The position numbers were made by a program, and so were the translations under genes. From contig JAAYOX010000079.1 of the NCBI GenBank assembly GCA_012520135.1, positions 1 to 6,600 of the forward strand: a stretch of 6,600 nt of DNA, read 5' to 3'. This document shows positions 1-6,479 of the stretch, piece after piece. The notes beneath the pieces were generated by a model. The model worked only from the letters and a program-made list of their open reading frames with translations. It did no database searches and was not told where the DNA came from. Source of the DNA: Clostridia bacterium. GTDB lineage: Bacteria > Bacillota > DULZ01. Numbering within the stretch: the first letter of the stretch is position 1; each line of letters opens with the position of its first letter.

Positions 1-1124
1 GAGCCGGTACTGATCCTACCGAGGGAGCAGCCTTGGCAATGGCTATTTTAAATACCCTCCATTCGGCAGGAGCCAGAATCGTGGCTACTACCCACTACAG
101 TGAATTAAAGGCTTTTGCTTATAACACTCCTGGGATTGAGAATGCCAGTGTAGAATTTGATCCGGTAAGTCTTAAGCCCACTTACCGGCTATTAATTGGT
201 ATGCCGGGTCGGAGTAATGCTTTTGAGATTGCCGCCCGTTTAGGTTTGGATCCTCAAGTGGTTGCAAAGGCCAGATCTTATGTATCCCGGGATGAGTTGG
301 AAGTAGGGGCGCTCCTGGAAGAGTTGGAAACCAGAAGGTTGAGTTTAGAAGAAGATCAGCAGTTGAGCAGCCAGCTTCAGTATGAACTGAAGCAGTTAAA
401 GAAGCAATTAGAAGAAGAGAGACTCCAATTACATCGTAAGGAAGAGCAAATTCTTGAAGAAGCACGAATTAAAGCGAAAAGGATGATTGACGAAACCCAA
501 GTGGTAGTACGAAATTTGGTAAACGACATTCGAAAGGCCGCTAAGGAGAGGGAGCAGCGGGAGCAAGCTGTGGCAATTGAAAAAGCAAGAAGACGTCTCC
601 ATGATTTAAAAGAAAAAACCCAAAAGAACCTGAGCGGTACCGCCAATGAATATCAAAAAGATGCTCCGGATGCTGTTCGCCCCGGAGACCCGGTTTATAT
701 AGTCAGTTTAAACCAAAAGGGCACTGCCTTAAGTGAACCTAACAGCCAAGGTGAGGTTCAGGTTCAAGTGGGCATTTTGAAGGTACAGGTAACCCTCAAT
801 GATTTGCGAGTGATGGAAAAAGAAAATGTACAGCAAGGGTCAACCAGCGTAGCAAAGATGGTTATTGATAAGACCCGGGCAATGTCGACGGAGTTGGACC
901 TTCGAGGGTACACTGTTGATGAAGCCTTGGAAATTACCGAAAAGTATCTTGATGATGCTTTATTAAGTAACCTGTCTACCGTTTATCTAATCCACGGGAA
1001 AGGGACAGGAGCATTAAGAGCGGCGATTACCGGTATGTTACAAACCCAACCTAATGTAAAAAACTTCCGTCTTGGCTATCCTGCTGAAGGAGGAAGCGGT
1101 GTCACGGTAGTTGAATTCAAATAG
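1..1124 (+). CDS. mutS2: MutS2 family ATPase/endonuclease, C-terminal part (5' end outside window)
   Basis: The frame is open from position 3, giving 373 visible residues; the true start lies upstream. The first residues, AGTDPTEGAALAMAIL, match what follows the Walker B aspartate-glutamate in MutS-type ATPases. Next comes TTHYSELKAFAY, with the conserved switch histidine. About 170 residues rich in Glu, Lys, Arg and Gln follow (roughly nucleotides 285-630), a coiled-coil arm typical of MutS2. A KOW-like linker (RPGDPVYIVSLNQKGTAL) leads to a C-terminal Smr domain of about 80 residues with LDLRG and HGKGTGALR. MutS2 proteins are reported to suppress homologous recombination and, in Bacillus, to rescue collided ribosomes; Smr domains are often nucleases. 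The combination of MutS ATPase, coiled coil and Smr distinguishes it from MutS. The gene runs convergently towards the penicillin-binding protein gene, 65 bases between stops. Nothing looks broken in the visible part. Confidence 0.96.
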   Translation, partial: AGTDPTEGAALAMAILNTLHSAGARIVATTHYSELKAFAYNTPGIENASVEFDPVSLKPTYRLLIGMPGRSNAFEIAARLGLDPQVVAKARSYVSRDELEVGALLEELETRRLSLEEDQQLSSQLQYELKQLKKQLEEERLQLHRKEEQILEEARIKAKRMIDETQVVVRNLVNDIRKAAKEREQREQAVAIEKARRRLHDLKEKTQKNLSGTANEYQKDAPDAVRPGDPVYIVSLNQKGTALSEPNSQGEVQVQVGILKVQVTLNDLRVMEKENVQQGSTSVAKMVIDKTRAMSTELDLRGYTVDEALEITEKYLDDALLSNLSTVYLIHGKGTGALRAAITGMLQTQPNVKNFRLGYPAEGGSGVTVVEFK

Positions 1125-1130
1125 CAAAAG

Positions 1131-1175
1131 GGGCGTGTCGCAAAACGTTTATTTATAAACGTAGGCGACACGCCC
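1131..1175. terminator. Nested perfect inverted repeat between convergent genes, probable bidirectional terminator
   Basis: The arms GGGCGTGTCGC (1131-1141) and GCGACACGCCC (1165-1175) are perfectly complementary over 11 bp. Inside them a second, AT-rich stem of 8 bp (1145-1152 with 1155-1162, two-base loop) would stack on the outer one, leaving only a small internal loop. It sits between the mutS2 stop (1124) and the ponA stop (1190), where a shared terminator is expected. The U tract is weak: on the minus strand the stem is followed by CUUUUG, and on the plus strand by no T run. It may therefore terminate mainly ponA transcripts, or act as an RNA-stabilising 3' end. A small mobile palindrome is the alternative. 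Confidence 0.7.
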
Positions 1176-1189
1176 TAATGTTACTTCAT

Positions 1190-3835
1190 TTAATGAATTA
1201 ACACTGTTATTTCATTGGAAGGTGTACTTAAGTCATTGCTATCAATAGCGAATACCCGGTAATAATAAGTCTGACCTTTTTCCACTTTGGTATCCTCGAA
1301 GGAGGTATCTGTGGTCATGCCAATACTGTAGCGGGTGGGATTCTCTTTGGACCATCTCTCGATAGAGTAGGCAATACTGCCTTCTTCACCAACTTGGTTC
1401 CAGATCAGGGTTACAGTCGACCTCCCGTTATTCTCAGAGATTTGTCCCCCTAGCTCCGGTGCTGCAGGCCCACGGGGGATTTCTATATTGTCTTCCGGAG
1501 ACGGTTTTTTCTGTTCATCTCTTGATGTCTCCTCATCAAGTGGTGTTTCCGCAGGAGTATCTACAGGCCGGTCAAACTCCTCAGGCCACTCAAATCCCTC
1601 CGCCGGCTGAACAGCTTCTCCGGAACCATGAATGGGGCAGACAGTAGTAGGTAACTCCAAGTCTGCGTCTTCAGGTTTTTTCTTTTCCGGATCATAAGGA
1701 ATAGGCCTCTTCAAGTACAAGCCGGTCAATACATGAGGACAATTGGGACTGGGTAACAAACCGCTTTCAGCACAGACCTGAGCTTCCACCCATACATCGG
1801 AATAATCTTGGGGAACATGGTCTTTGTGGAAAGCTTCGGTAATGATGAACATTGGCGGTGTCAAATCACTGGGTATTAAACCTGATTTGGCATCCACCGA
1901 GCGGTAAACAATATTCTTGGGACGCTCAAACTCCACAACCGGCTCATCTTTTAAAGCCACTTCCATAACAGCTTTCCAAATCTGAGCAGGATATCTTCCT
2001 CCGTAAACCCGGTTCAGATAGTGATTACCATCTGTTTTATCGTATCCCATCCATACAACCCCGGTATACTCCGGTGTATAGCCGGCCCACCAGGCATCCG
2101 TGTTACCTGTTTTTCCCCGGAACTCCGGCAGATCAGGCAGTTGAGTAGTACCGGTTTTTCCGGCTACCGGCCTGTTCATTTTGGCTCTGGTACCGGTGCC
2201 TGACTGAACTACTGAGATTAACATATCAGTCATCAAATAAGCGGTTTCCTCACTCATCACTACATGCTGGCGAGGTTTGGCTTCCCAAATAACATTACCT
2301 TCATTATCCAAAATTTTGCTGATGGCATAAGGCTCTACCCTGATTCCTTTATTGGCAAAGGCACCGTAGGCAGAAGCCACTTCCAGGGGAGAGAACCCAT
2401 GGGACATTCCACCTAATGACAAACTTAGATTGCGATCATTATCTGTTAGGGGAAGTCCTAGCCTTTTGCCAAATTCCCATCCTGTATTAACTCCGATCAT
2501 TTCCATGGTTTTGACGGCAGGAATATTAACGGAGTGCTTAACAGCTTCCCGCATGGTGATCAGGCCTCTCCAGCGTCCATCATAGTTTCTGGGTTCATAA
2601 GGTTTGCCGGCGGGATTTGGGTAGGAAACCGGTACATCATCTAAAACCGTTGCGGGACCAAAACCCTGTTCCAATGCTGGACCATAGACTACCAAAGGCT
2701 TGATTACAGAACCGGGAGAACGTTTAGCTTGGGTAGCTCTGTTGAGTCCCCGCTGAGTAACGTGTTCTCTTCCACCAACCAAACCCAGAATTTCGCCGGT
2801 ACGATGATCTAATACCGCCATGGCACTTTGCACCGGTTCTTCTGTATTAACAGGTGGGAAGTTGTCCGGATTACTGTAGACATCTTCCATAGCTTGTTGT
2901 ATCTTGGTATCCATTGTGGTATAAACATGTAACCCGGAACGGTACAATTCCATAGGACTAATACCTAAGGATTCCAGGATGTCCTCAGCTTCCTGGACTG
3001 CATGGTCAATGAAGAAGGGGTATTTACTGGTCTGTTGCTGTTGTTGAGTATTCAAATTGAAATCTTGTGCTTTAGCTTCAGCAGCTTGCGCTTCGGTAAT
3101 ATACCCGTATTTGACCATTTGATCCAGTACCAAGTTACGTCTGCTTTTAGCCCTGTCTGGGTTTTTATAAGGATTATAGGTAGCAGGTCGCTGTACTACC
3201 CCTGCCAAAAATGCGCTTTCCGCTAAATCCAATTCACTTACGTCTTTGCCGAAATAGGAGCGGGCGGCCGCCTGAATACCGTTGGCACCGTTACCGAAAT
3301 AAATAAGATTTAGATACATTTCAAATATCTCATCTTTGCTGTAAATCCGTTCAAGCTGAATAGCCATTAAGGCTTCTTGAACTTTTCTCTCCAACTTTTT
3401 TTCGTGGTGATCAATAAATGCTTTGTTAGCCAATTGAATAGTTATGGTACTACCCCCTTGACTACCCCACCCATGGCGGATATTGGCCCATACAGCGCCC
3501 ATGATTCGATAAAGGTTGATTCCATTGTGATTATAGAATTGGTGATCTTCAATGGCCAGAAATGCTTCTTTGACCGTATCAGGAATTTCATCAAAGGAAA
3601 CCGGAATCCGATTTTCTAAATAGCGAGTAGCAACTTGTTCACCGTTTTTATCATAAAAAAAGGTGGTTAGGTTTGCCTCGATGCTGTCAGGCTGCCAATT
3701 AGGCATATTACGAACTACACCTACTACAAAACCGGCTCCTATTCCGGCGGTGACAATGACTGCTAGTAGAATGATTAAAATGATAAGACGTTTAATATTT
3801 AAGCGCCGGCGTCTTTTTTTCTTTTGTGCAGGCAT
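1190..3835 (-). CDS. ponA: Class A penicillin-binding protein 1A (bifunctional glycosyltransferase/transpeptidase) with FN3 tail
   Basis: This protein polymerises lipid II into glycan strands and cross-links the stem peptides, acting outside the membrane. I chose the ATG at 3835 (881 aa) because AAGGAGGTT lies at 3851-3843, 7 bases before it; the in-frame ATG ten codons upstream would place that ribosome site inside the gene. From this start: a basic cytoplasmic tail (residues 5-16), one membrane anchor (about 17-41), and a GT51 glycosyltransferase with EDHQFYNHNG (catalytic E96), GGSTITIQ (127-134) and RKVQEA (E154). A linker with five consecutive glutamines (264-268) follows. The transpeptidase has S376-V-I-K379, S435-V-N437 and K560-T-G562. 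After it come C688, C699, C733 and H736, an acidic Pro-rich linker (about 738-790), and a fibronectin type III domain (about 789-881). Bacillus PBP1 has a similar length and an FN3 tail. The second GT51 motif departs from consensus. It appears monocistronic. Confidence 0.96.
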   Translation of the reverse strand: MPAQKKKRRRRLNIKRLIILIILLAVIVTAGIGAGFVVGVVRNMPNWQPDSIEANLTTFFYDKNGEQVATRYLENRIPVSFDEIPDTVKEAFLAIEDHQFYNHNGINLYRIMGAVWANIRHGWGSQGGSTITIQLANKAFIDHHEKKLERKVQEALMAIQLERIYSKDEIFEMYLNLIYFGNGANGIQAAARSYFGKDVSELDLAESAFLAGVVQRPATYNPYKNPDRAKSRRNLVLDQMVKYGYITEAQAAEAKAQDFNLNTQQQQQTSKYPFFIDHAVQEAEDILESLGISPMELYRSGLHVYTTMDTKIQQAMEDVYSNPDNFPPVNTEEPVQSAMAVLDHRTGEILGLVGGREHVTQRGLNRATQAKRSPGSVIKPLVVYGPALEQGFGPATVLDDVPVSYPNPAGKPYEPRNYDGRWRGLITMREAVKHSVNIPAVKTMEMIGVNTGWEFGKRLGLPLTDNDRNLSLSLGGMSHGFSPLEVASAYGAFANKGIRVEPYAISKILDNEGNVIWEAKPRQHVVMSEETAYLMTDMLISVVQSGTGTRAKMNRPVAGKTGTTQLPDLPEFRGKTGNTDAWWAGYTPEYTGVVWMGYDKTDGNHYLNRVYGGRYPAQIWKAVMEVALKDEPVVEFERPKNIVYRSVDAKSGLIPSDLTPPMFIITEAFHKDHVPQDYSDVWVEAQVCAESGLLPSPNCPHVLTGLYLKRPIPYDPEKKKPEDADLELPTTVCPIHGSGEAVQPAEGFEWPEEFDRPVDTPAETPLDEETSRDEQKKPSPEDNIEIPRGPAAPELGGQISENNGRSTVTLIWNQVGEEGSIAYSIERWSKENPTRYSIGMTTDTSFEDTKVEKGQTYYYRVFAIDSNDLSTPSNEITVLIH

Positions 3836-3842
3836 TAACGAC

Positions 3843-3851
3843 AACCTCCTT
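3843..3851 (-). promoter_or_regulatory. Shine-Dalgarno site that fixes the ponA start
   Basis: Read on the minus strand this is AAGGAGGTT, a near-complete match to the 16S rRNA 3' end, followed by TGTCGTTA and then ATG at 3835. It lies inside the longer possible reading frame that begins at 3865, which argues against that longer start. Confidence 0.85.
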
Positions 3852-3904
3852 GACCAAATTACCAACTCAATTAGTCCAATTACTGTAATAAGCTAATATT
3901 GCTC

Positions 3905-3913
3905 ATTATAACA
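3905..3913 (-). promoter_or_regulatory. Extended -10 promoter for ponA
   Basis: On the minus strand the sequence reads TGTTATAAT: a perfect TATAAT (3910-3905) with a TG one base upstream, the extended -10 form. I see no convincing -35 at 17-18 bases (TGCTAT at 3933-3928), which is tolerated at extended -10 promoters. Transcription would begin near 3898, giving a leader of about 60 bases before the ponA start. The promoter is divergent from that of tyrS and only about 30 bases away from it. Confidence 0.55.
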
Positions 3914-3942
3914 TAAGTAACCTAATGATAGCATCTAAATAC

Positions 3943-3972
3943 TTGCAACGAAAGGACGTGAAATGCTATAAT
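3943..3972 (+). promoter_or_regulatory. Sigma-A-type promoter for the T-box leader and tyrS
   Basis: TTGCAA (3943-3948) serves as the -35 and a perfect TATAAT (3967-3972) as the -10, separated by 18 bases. A TG one base before the -10 (3964-3965) adds an extended -10. Transcription would start around 3979, just before the first stem of the T-box leader. Confidence 0.7.
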
Positions 3973-3978
3973 ATGTCC

Positions 3979-4276
3979 AATAATTTAACCGGAAAGCGAT
4001 GAGCAGAGCAAACCTCATTACTTAAGGTACTTTAGAGAGCCAACGGCCGGTGAAAGTTGGCTACCTTAATGAGGGAGTTACATCTGTGAGTGCCTGTCCG
4101 AAGATTTTTGTTCATTATTAATGGACGATCTGTGGCATCAGGTTGTTCCCACTGAAAAAACTTCGGCAAAAGGACGGTGACCTCCGTTAAAGGGTTAAGA
4201 GTGGCTTCACGGCAAAAAGGGTGGTACCACGGGTTAGACTCTCGTCCCTTATTTAGGATAGAGGGTTTTTTATTTT
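3979..4276 (+). ncRNA. T-box riboswitch leader, tyrosine-specific
   Basis: The leader senses uncharged tRNA-Tyr and lets transcription proceed into tyrS. Stem I spans about 3990-4100. Its base (CGGAAAGC with GCCTGTCCG) leads to a kink-turn (AUGA at 3999-4002 with GA at 4088-4089), then a short helix, GCAGA (4003-4007) with TCTGT (4083-4087). The specifier loop then carries UAC (4079-4081), a tyrosine codon followed by the usual purine. Above it CCTCATTA pairs with TAATGAGG, and AGAGAGCC...GGTGAAAG forms the distal part. A stem II fits at 4098-4109 with 4155-4166. The T-box proper, AGGGTGGTACCACGGG (4218-4233), offers UGGU (4222-4225) to pair with the tRNA ACCA end; U matches the discriminator A expected of tRNA-Tyr. 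In the antiterminator AAGGG (4217-4221) pairs with CCCTT (4246-4250), and ACG with CGT. Confidence 0.95.
4239..4276 (+). terminator. T-box intrinsic terminator (competes with the antiterminator)
   Basis: CTCTCGTCC (4239-4247) pairs with GGATAGAG (4256-4263), with one bulged base and one G-U pair, followed by six T residues (4266-4271) and ATTTT. Its 5' arm shares 4243-4247 with the antiterminator helix, so the two structures exclude each other. This is the expected off state when tRNA-Tyr is charged. Confidence 0.9.
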
Positions 4277-4310
4277 GGAACACTATTTTTGAGGAGGGTA
4301 TAATTACGAA

Positions 4311-5543
4311 ATGTCCTTACAAAGAGAAATTGCAAGGCAAATGGCTGTAATCAAGCGGGGTACATTCGAAATCATTTCTGAAGAAGAACTGGCAAAAAAA
4401 CTGGAAAAGTCATTAACCACAGGAAATCCGTTGAAAATTAAACTGGGTCTTGATCCTAGTGCTCCTGATATTCACTTGGGTCATACTGTGGTTTTGCATA
4501 AAATGCGTCAATTTCAAGAGCTGGGTCATCAGGTAATTATTATCATTGGTGATTTTACAGGTAGAATCGGAGATCCTACAGGCAGATCGGAAACCAGAAA
4601 GCAGTTAACTGAAGAAGAAGTTCAGGCTAATGCCGTAACATATCAAAATCAGATTTTCAAGATCCTTGACCCTGATAAAACAGAGGTAGTCTATAATAGT
4701 AAATGGTTGGGCGCCATGACTTTTCAGGATGTTGTTGAATTGGCAGCCAAAACTACCGTGGCCCGGATTTTGGAGAGAGACGATTTTACCCGTCGTTATC
4801 ACGACAATCAACCTATAGGCCTCCATGAATTTTTCTATCCACTTATGCAGGGATACGATTCGGTAGCTCTGGAAGCAGATGTAGAATTGGGAGGAACAGA
4901 CCAGAAGTTCAATTTGTTAATGGGAAGAACTTTGCAGAAAGAATATGACTTGGAGCCTCAGATTGCCATCACAATGCCCATTCTTGAAGGCCTGGATGGA
5001 GTGCAAAAGATGAGCAAGAGTTTGGGTAACTATATTGGCATCGACGAGGCACCGGAAGAAATGTACGGCAAAGTCATGTCTCTGGCAGATGAATTAATGG
5101 TAAGATATTTTGAATTAGTCACCACGGTACCTTTAGAGGAATTAGAGGAGATTAAAACTAGTCTGGCCCAAGGAACGGTTCACCCCAGAGATTTGAAAAT
5201 GCGGTTGGCCAGGGAGATTGTTAGTTTATATCACGGAGAAGATGCAGCCCAGCATGCTGAAGGGGAATTCAAGCGTGTGTTCCAAAGAAGGGAATTGCCT
5301 TCGGAAATGCCTGTGGTCACCGTTAGTCCGGACTTATTAGAGGGAGGTACCATTTGGCTAGCTAAGCTGTTGGTGGAAGCCGGGCTGGTCAACAGCACCA
5401 GTGAAGCCAGGCGTCAAATTGTTCAGGGGGCAGTAAGGATAGAAGGAGAAAAGGTTACAGATCCCACATATGAAGTAGCAATAACAGATGATATGGTAGT
5501 ACAGGTAGGACGGAGGAAGTTTGCTCAAATAAGAAAGGGCTAG
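4311..5543 (+). CDS. tyrS: Tyrosyl-tRNA synthetase, KMSKS (TyrZ-like, type 2) form
   Basis: This enzyme activates tyrosine with ATP and charges tRNA-Tyr in the cytoplasm. The 410 residues are normal for the family. The class I signatures are HLGH (55-58, the HIGH motif) and KMSKS (233-237). The active-site stretches GDFTGRIGDPTGR (80-92), QGYDSVALEADVELGGTDQKFN (180-201) and the LHEFFYP segment are all present. The C-terminal 65 residues (about 345-409) form an S4 RNA-binding domain. A KMSKS signature, rather than the KFGKT of the E. coli and Geobacillus enzymes, places it with the TyrZ/type 2 branch. The ribosome site AGGAGG (4292-4297) lies 13 bases before the ATG, longer than usual, but I see no better start. 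Expression should follow the T-box leader upstream. A hairpin terminator begins immediately after the stop, so the unit is probably monocistronic. Confidence 0.98.
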   Translation: MSLQREIARQMAVIKRGTFEIISEEELAKKLEKSLTTGNPLKIKLGLDPSAPDIHLGHTVVLHKMRQFQELGHQVIIIIGDFTGRIGDPTGRSETRKQLTEEEVQANAVTYQNQIFKILDPDKTEVVYNSKWLGAMTFQDVVELAAKTTVARILERDDFTRRYHDNQPIGLHEFFYPLMQGYDSVALEADVELGGTDQKFNLLMGRTLQKEYDLEPQIAITMPILEGLDGVQKMSKSLGNYIGIDEAPEEMYGKVMSLADELMVRYFELVTTVPLEELEEIKTSLAQGTVHPRDLKMRLAREIVSLYHGEDAAQHAEGEFKRVFQRRELPSEMPVVTVSPDLLEGGTIWLAKLLVEAGLVNSTSEARRQIVQGAVRIEGEKVTDPTYEVAITDDMVVQVGRRKFAQIRKG

Positions 5544-5569
5544 CACCGGCAACATGCCGGTGTCTTTTT
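5544..5569 (+). terminator. Rho-independent terminator of tyrS
   Basis: CACCGGCA (5544-5551) and TGCCGGTG (5555-5562) form a perfect 8-bp stem with the loop ACA, followed by TCTTTTT (5563-5569). The stem begins on the base directly after the tyrS stop codon. Confidence 0.92.
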
Positions 5570-5584
5570 ATTTAAGGGCAAGTG

Positions 5585-5613
5585 TAACAATAGTTGATCT
5601 AAAAGCATATAGT
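5585..5613 (+). promoter_or_regulatory. Candidate sigma-E (mother-cell) promoter for yunB
   Basis: TAACAAT (5585-5591), 14 bases, then CATATAGT (5606-5613). Compared with the Bacillus sigma-E consensus as I recall it (KMATATT, 14 bases, CATACAMT), the upstream box agrees at 5 of 7 positions and the downstream box at 6 of 8, with the expected spacing. It lies between the tyrS terminator and yunB. In B. subtilis yunB is a sigma-E-regulated sporulation gene, which makes the match meaningful, but it is a short-motif call. Confidence 0.5.
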
Positions 5614-5655
5614 ATTTATAGTGCTGGAAGTCTATGGGAAAGGATAGGTGGAAGG

Positions 5656-6285
5656 ATGCTAAGGCGGCGATCTAAGAAGCCAAAAGTAATACTCCTTTTT
5701 TTAATTCTAGCTATTCTCCTTTCCCTGGGATTTATAGAGCGTTCTTTAAGGAATACCATTATTACTTTAGCAGAGGCTCAAGCTACCTGGACAGCCAGCC
5801 ATGCCATTAACAGTGCGGTATTGGAACAAGTGTCGGCTAACATCAGTTATTCAGACTTAATTGAGGCGGAAAAGGATGTTAACAATCAAGTAATCTTTAT
5901 GCAGATCAATACCATGTTAGTCAACAAAATTAAGTCGGAAGCTGAAATAGCTATTCAACACTCTTTACAACAGATGGAGCAAAAAAGACTGAGTGTTCCT
6001 TTGGGGCAGGTATTCGGTGCTAAGTTATTAGCCAACTTGGGCCCCGTGATCAAAATGGTCATGGTGCCTATGGGAGTAGTACATATTGATGTGGAAGATA
6101 CTTTTGAAGCTGCAGGAATAAACCAAACGAGACATAGAATCTATTTAACGGTACAAAGCAAAGTAAAAATTGTTTTTCCTTTAATAAACACAACGGTTCC
6201 GGTGGATACCAGAATACCTATTGCCGATGCAATTATAGTAGGCCCTGTTCCCCAAGTGTATTTTGGCCAATCATTGTTTCAATAA
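5656..6285 (+). CDS. yunB: Sporulation protein YunB
   Basis: The 209-residue product starts with a basic patch (MLRRRSKKPK) and one hydrophobic segment (about residues 11-26), so it is probably anchored in the membrane with the rest outside. A helical stretch follows (about 35-110). The C-terminal half carries the family's most recognisable part: GPVIKMVMVPMGVVHIDVEDTF (129-150), AGINQTRHRIYL (153-164), and VDTRIPIADAIIVGPVPQVYF near the end. YunB family members are needed in sporulation, but their biochemical role is not established. I set the start at 5656: the longer frame from 5554 begins inside the tyrS terminator and adds 34 residues unlike the family. The ribosome site is poor (AGGTGG at 5646-5651, 4 bases from ATG, or AAAGGA at 5639-5644). 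A candidate sigma-E promoter precedes it. No terminator is visible between its stop and the rRNA promoters. Confidence 0.9.
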   Translation: MLRRRSKKPKVILLFLILAILLSLGFIERSLRNTIITLAEAQATWTASHAINSAVLEQVSANISYSDLIEAEKDVNNQVIFMQINTMLVNKIKSEAEIAIQHSLQQMEQKRLSVPLGQVFGAKLLANLGPVIKMVMVPMGVVHIDVEDTFEAAGINQTRHRIYLTVQSKVKIVFPLINTTVPVDTRIPIADAIIVGPVPQVYFGQSLFQ

Positions 6286-6316
6286 ATAACAACCGCCAAA
6301 AACCCGATATCAAGTG

Positions 6317-6346
6317 TTGACAGGGATTGTGGAATTATGTTATATT
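6317..6346 (+). promoter_or_regulatory. rRNA operon promoter P1
   Basis: A perfect TTGACA (6317-6322), an 18-base spacer and TATATT (6341-6346). This is the most distal of three promoters facing the rRNA operon; its -35 is only 31 bases after the yunB stop. Confidence 0.8.
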
Positions 6347-6401
6347 AACACGAGCCGCGGGAAAACAACCATAAATTGAGTTGTGTCTGTTGAAAAATGT
6401 A

Positions 6402-6433
6402 TTGACAATCCCTCCGGCCCATGGTAATATAAT
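6402..6433 (+). promoter_or_regulatory. rRNA operon promoter P2
   Basis: A perfect TTGACA (6402-6407) followed after 17 bases by TAATAT (6425-6430). A perfect TATAAT overlaps it at 6428-6433 but would need a 20-base spacer, so TAATAT is the likelier -10. GGCCCA (6416-6421) and TGGGCC (6440-6445) flank the -10 as an inverted repeat. Confidence 0.8.
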
Positions 6434-6479
6434 TCCTGCTGGGCCACGACGCCCGGCAAAAAATGGCGACAAGAAAGGG

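Noticed and set aside
172..646. Minus-strand open frames inside mutS2
   Set aside because: They lie wholly within a strongly conserved gene on the other strand and look like shadows of its coiled-coil coding.
1186..1198. Small palindrome TTCATTTAATGAA over the ponA stop
   Set aside because: It is short, AT-rich and likely accidental next to the much stronger palindrome at 1131-1175.
2108..2117. Second Lys-Thr-Gly (residues 575-577) in the PBP as a possible alternative active-site motif
   Set aside because: K560-T-G562 is in the expected context (AGKTGTT) and lies before the DAWWAGYTP segment; the second KTG is in the variable stretch between them.
4032..4283. Minus-strand open frame of 83 codons across the T-box leader
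   Set aside because: It is antisense to a well-supported structured RNA, has no ribosome site I can see, and its composition reflects the T-box stems.
5554..5655. Longer yunB start at 5554
   Set aside because: The ATG lies in the tyrS terminator hairpin, has no ribosome site, and the added 34 residues do not look like the basic-plus-anchor N-terminus expected.
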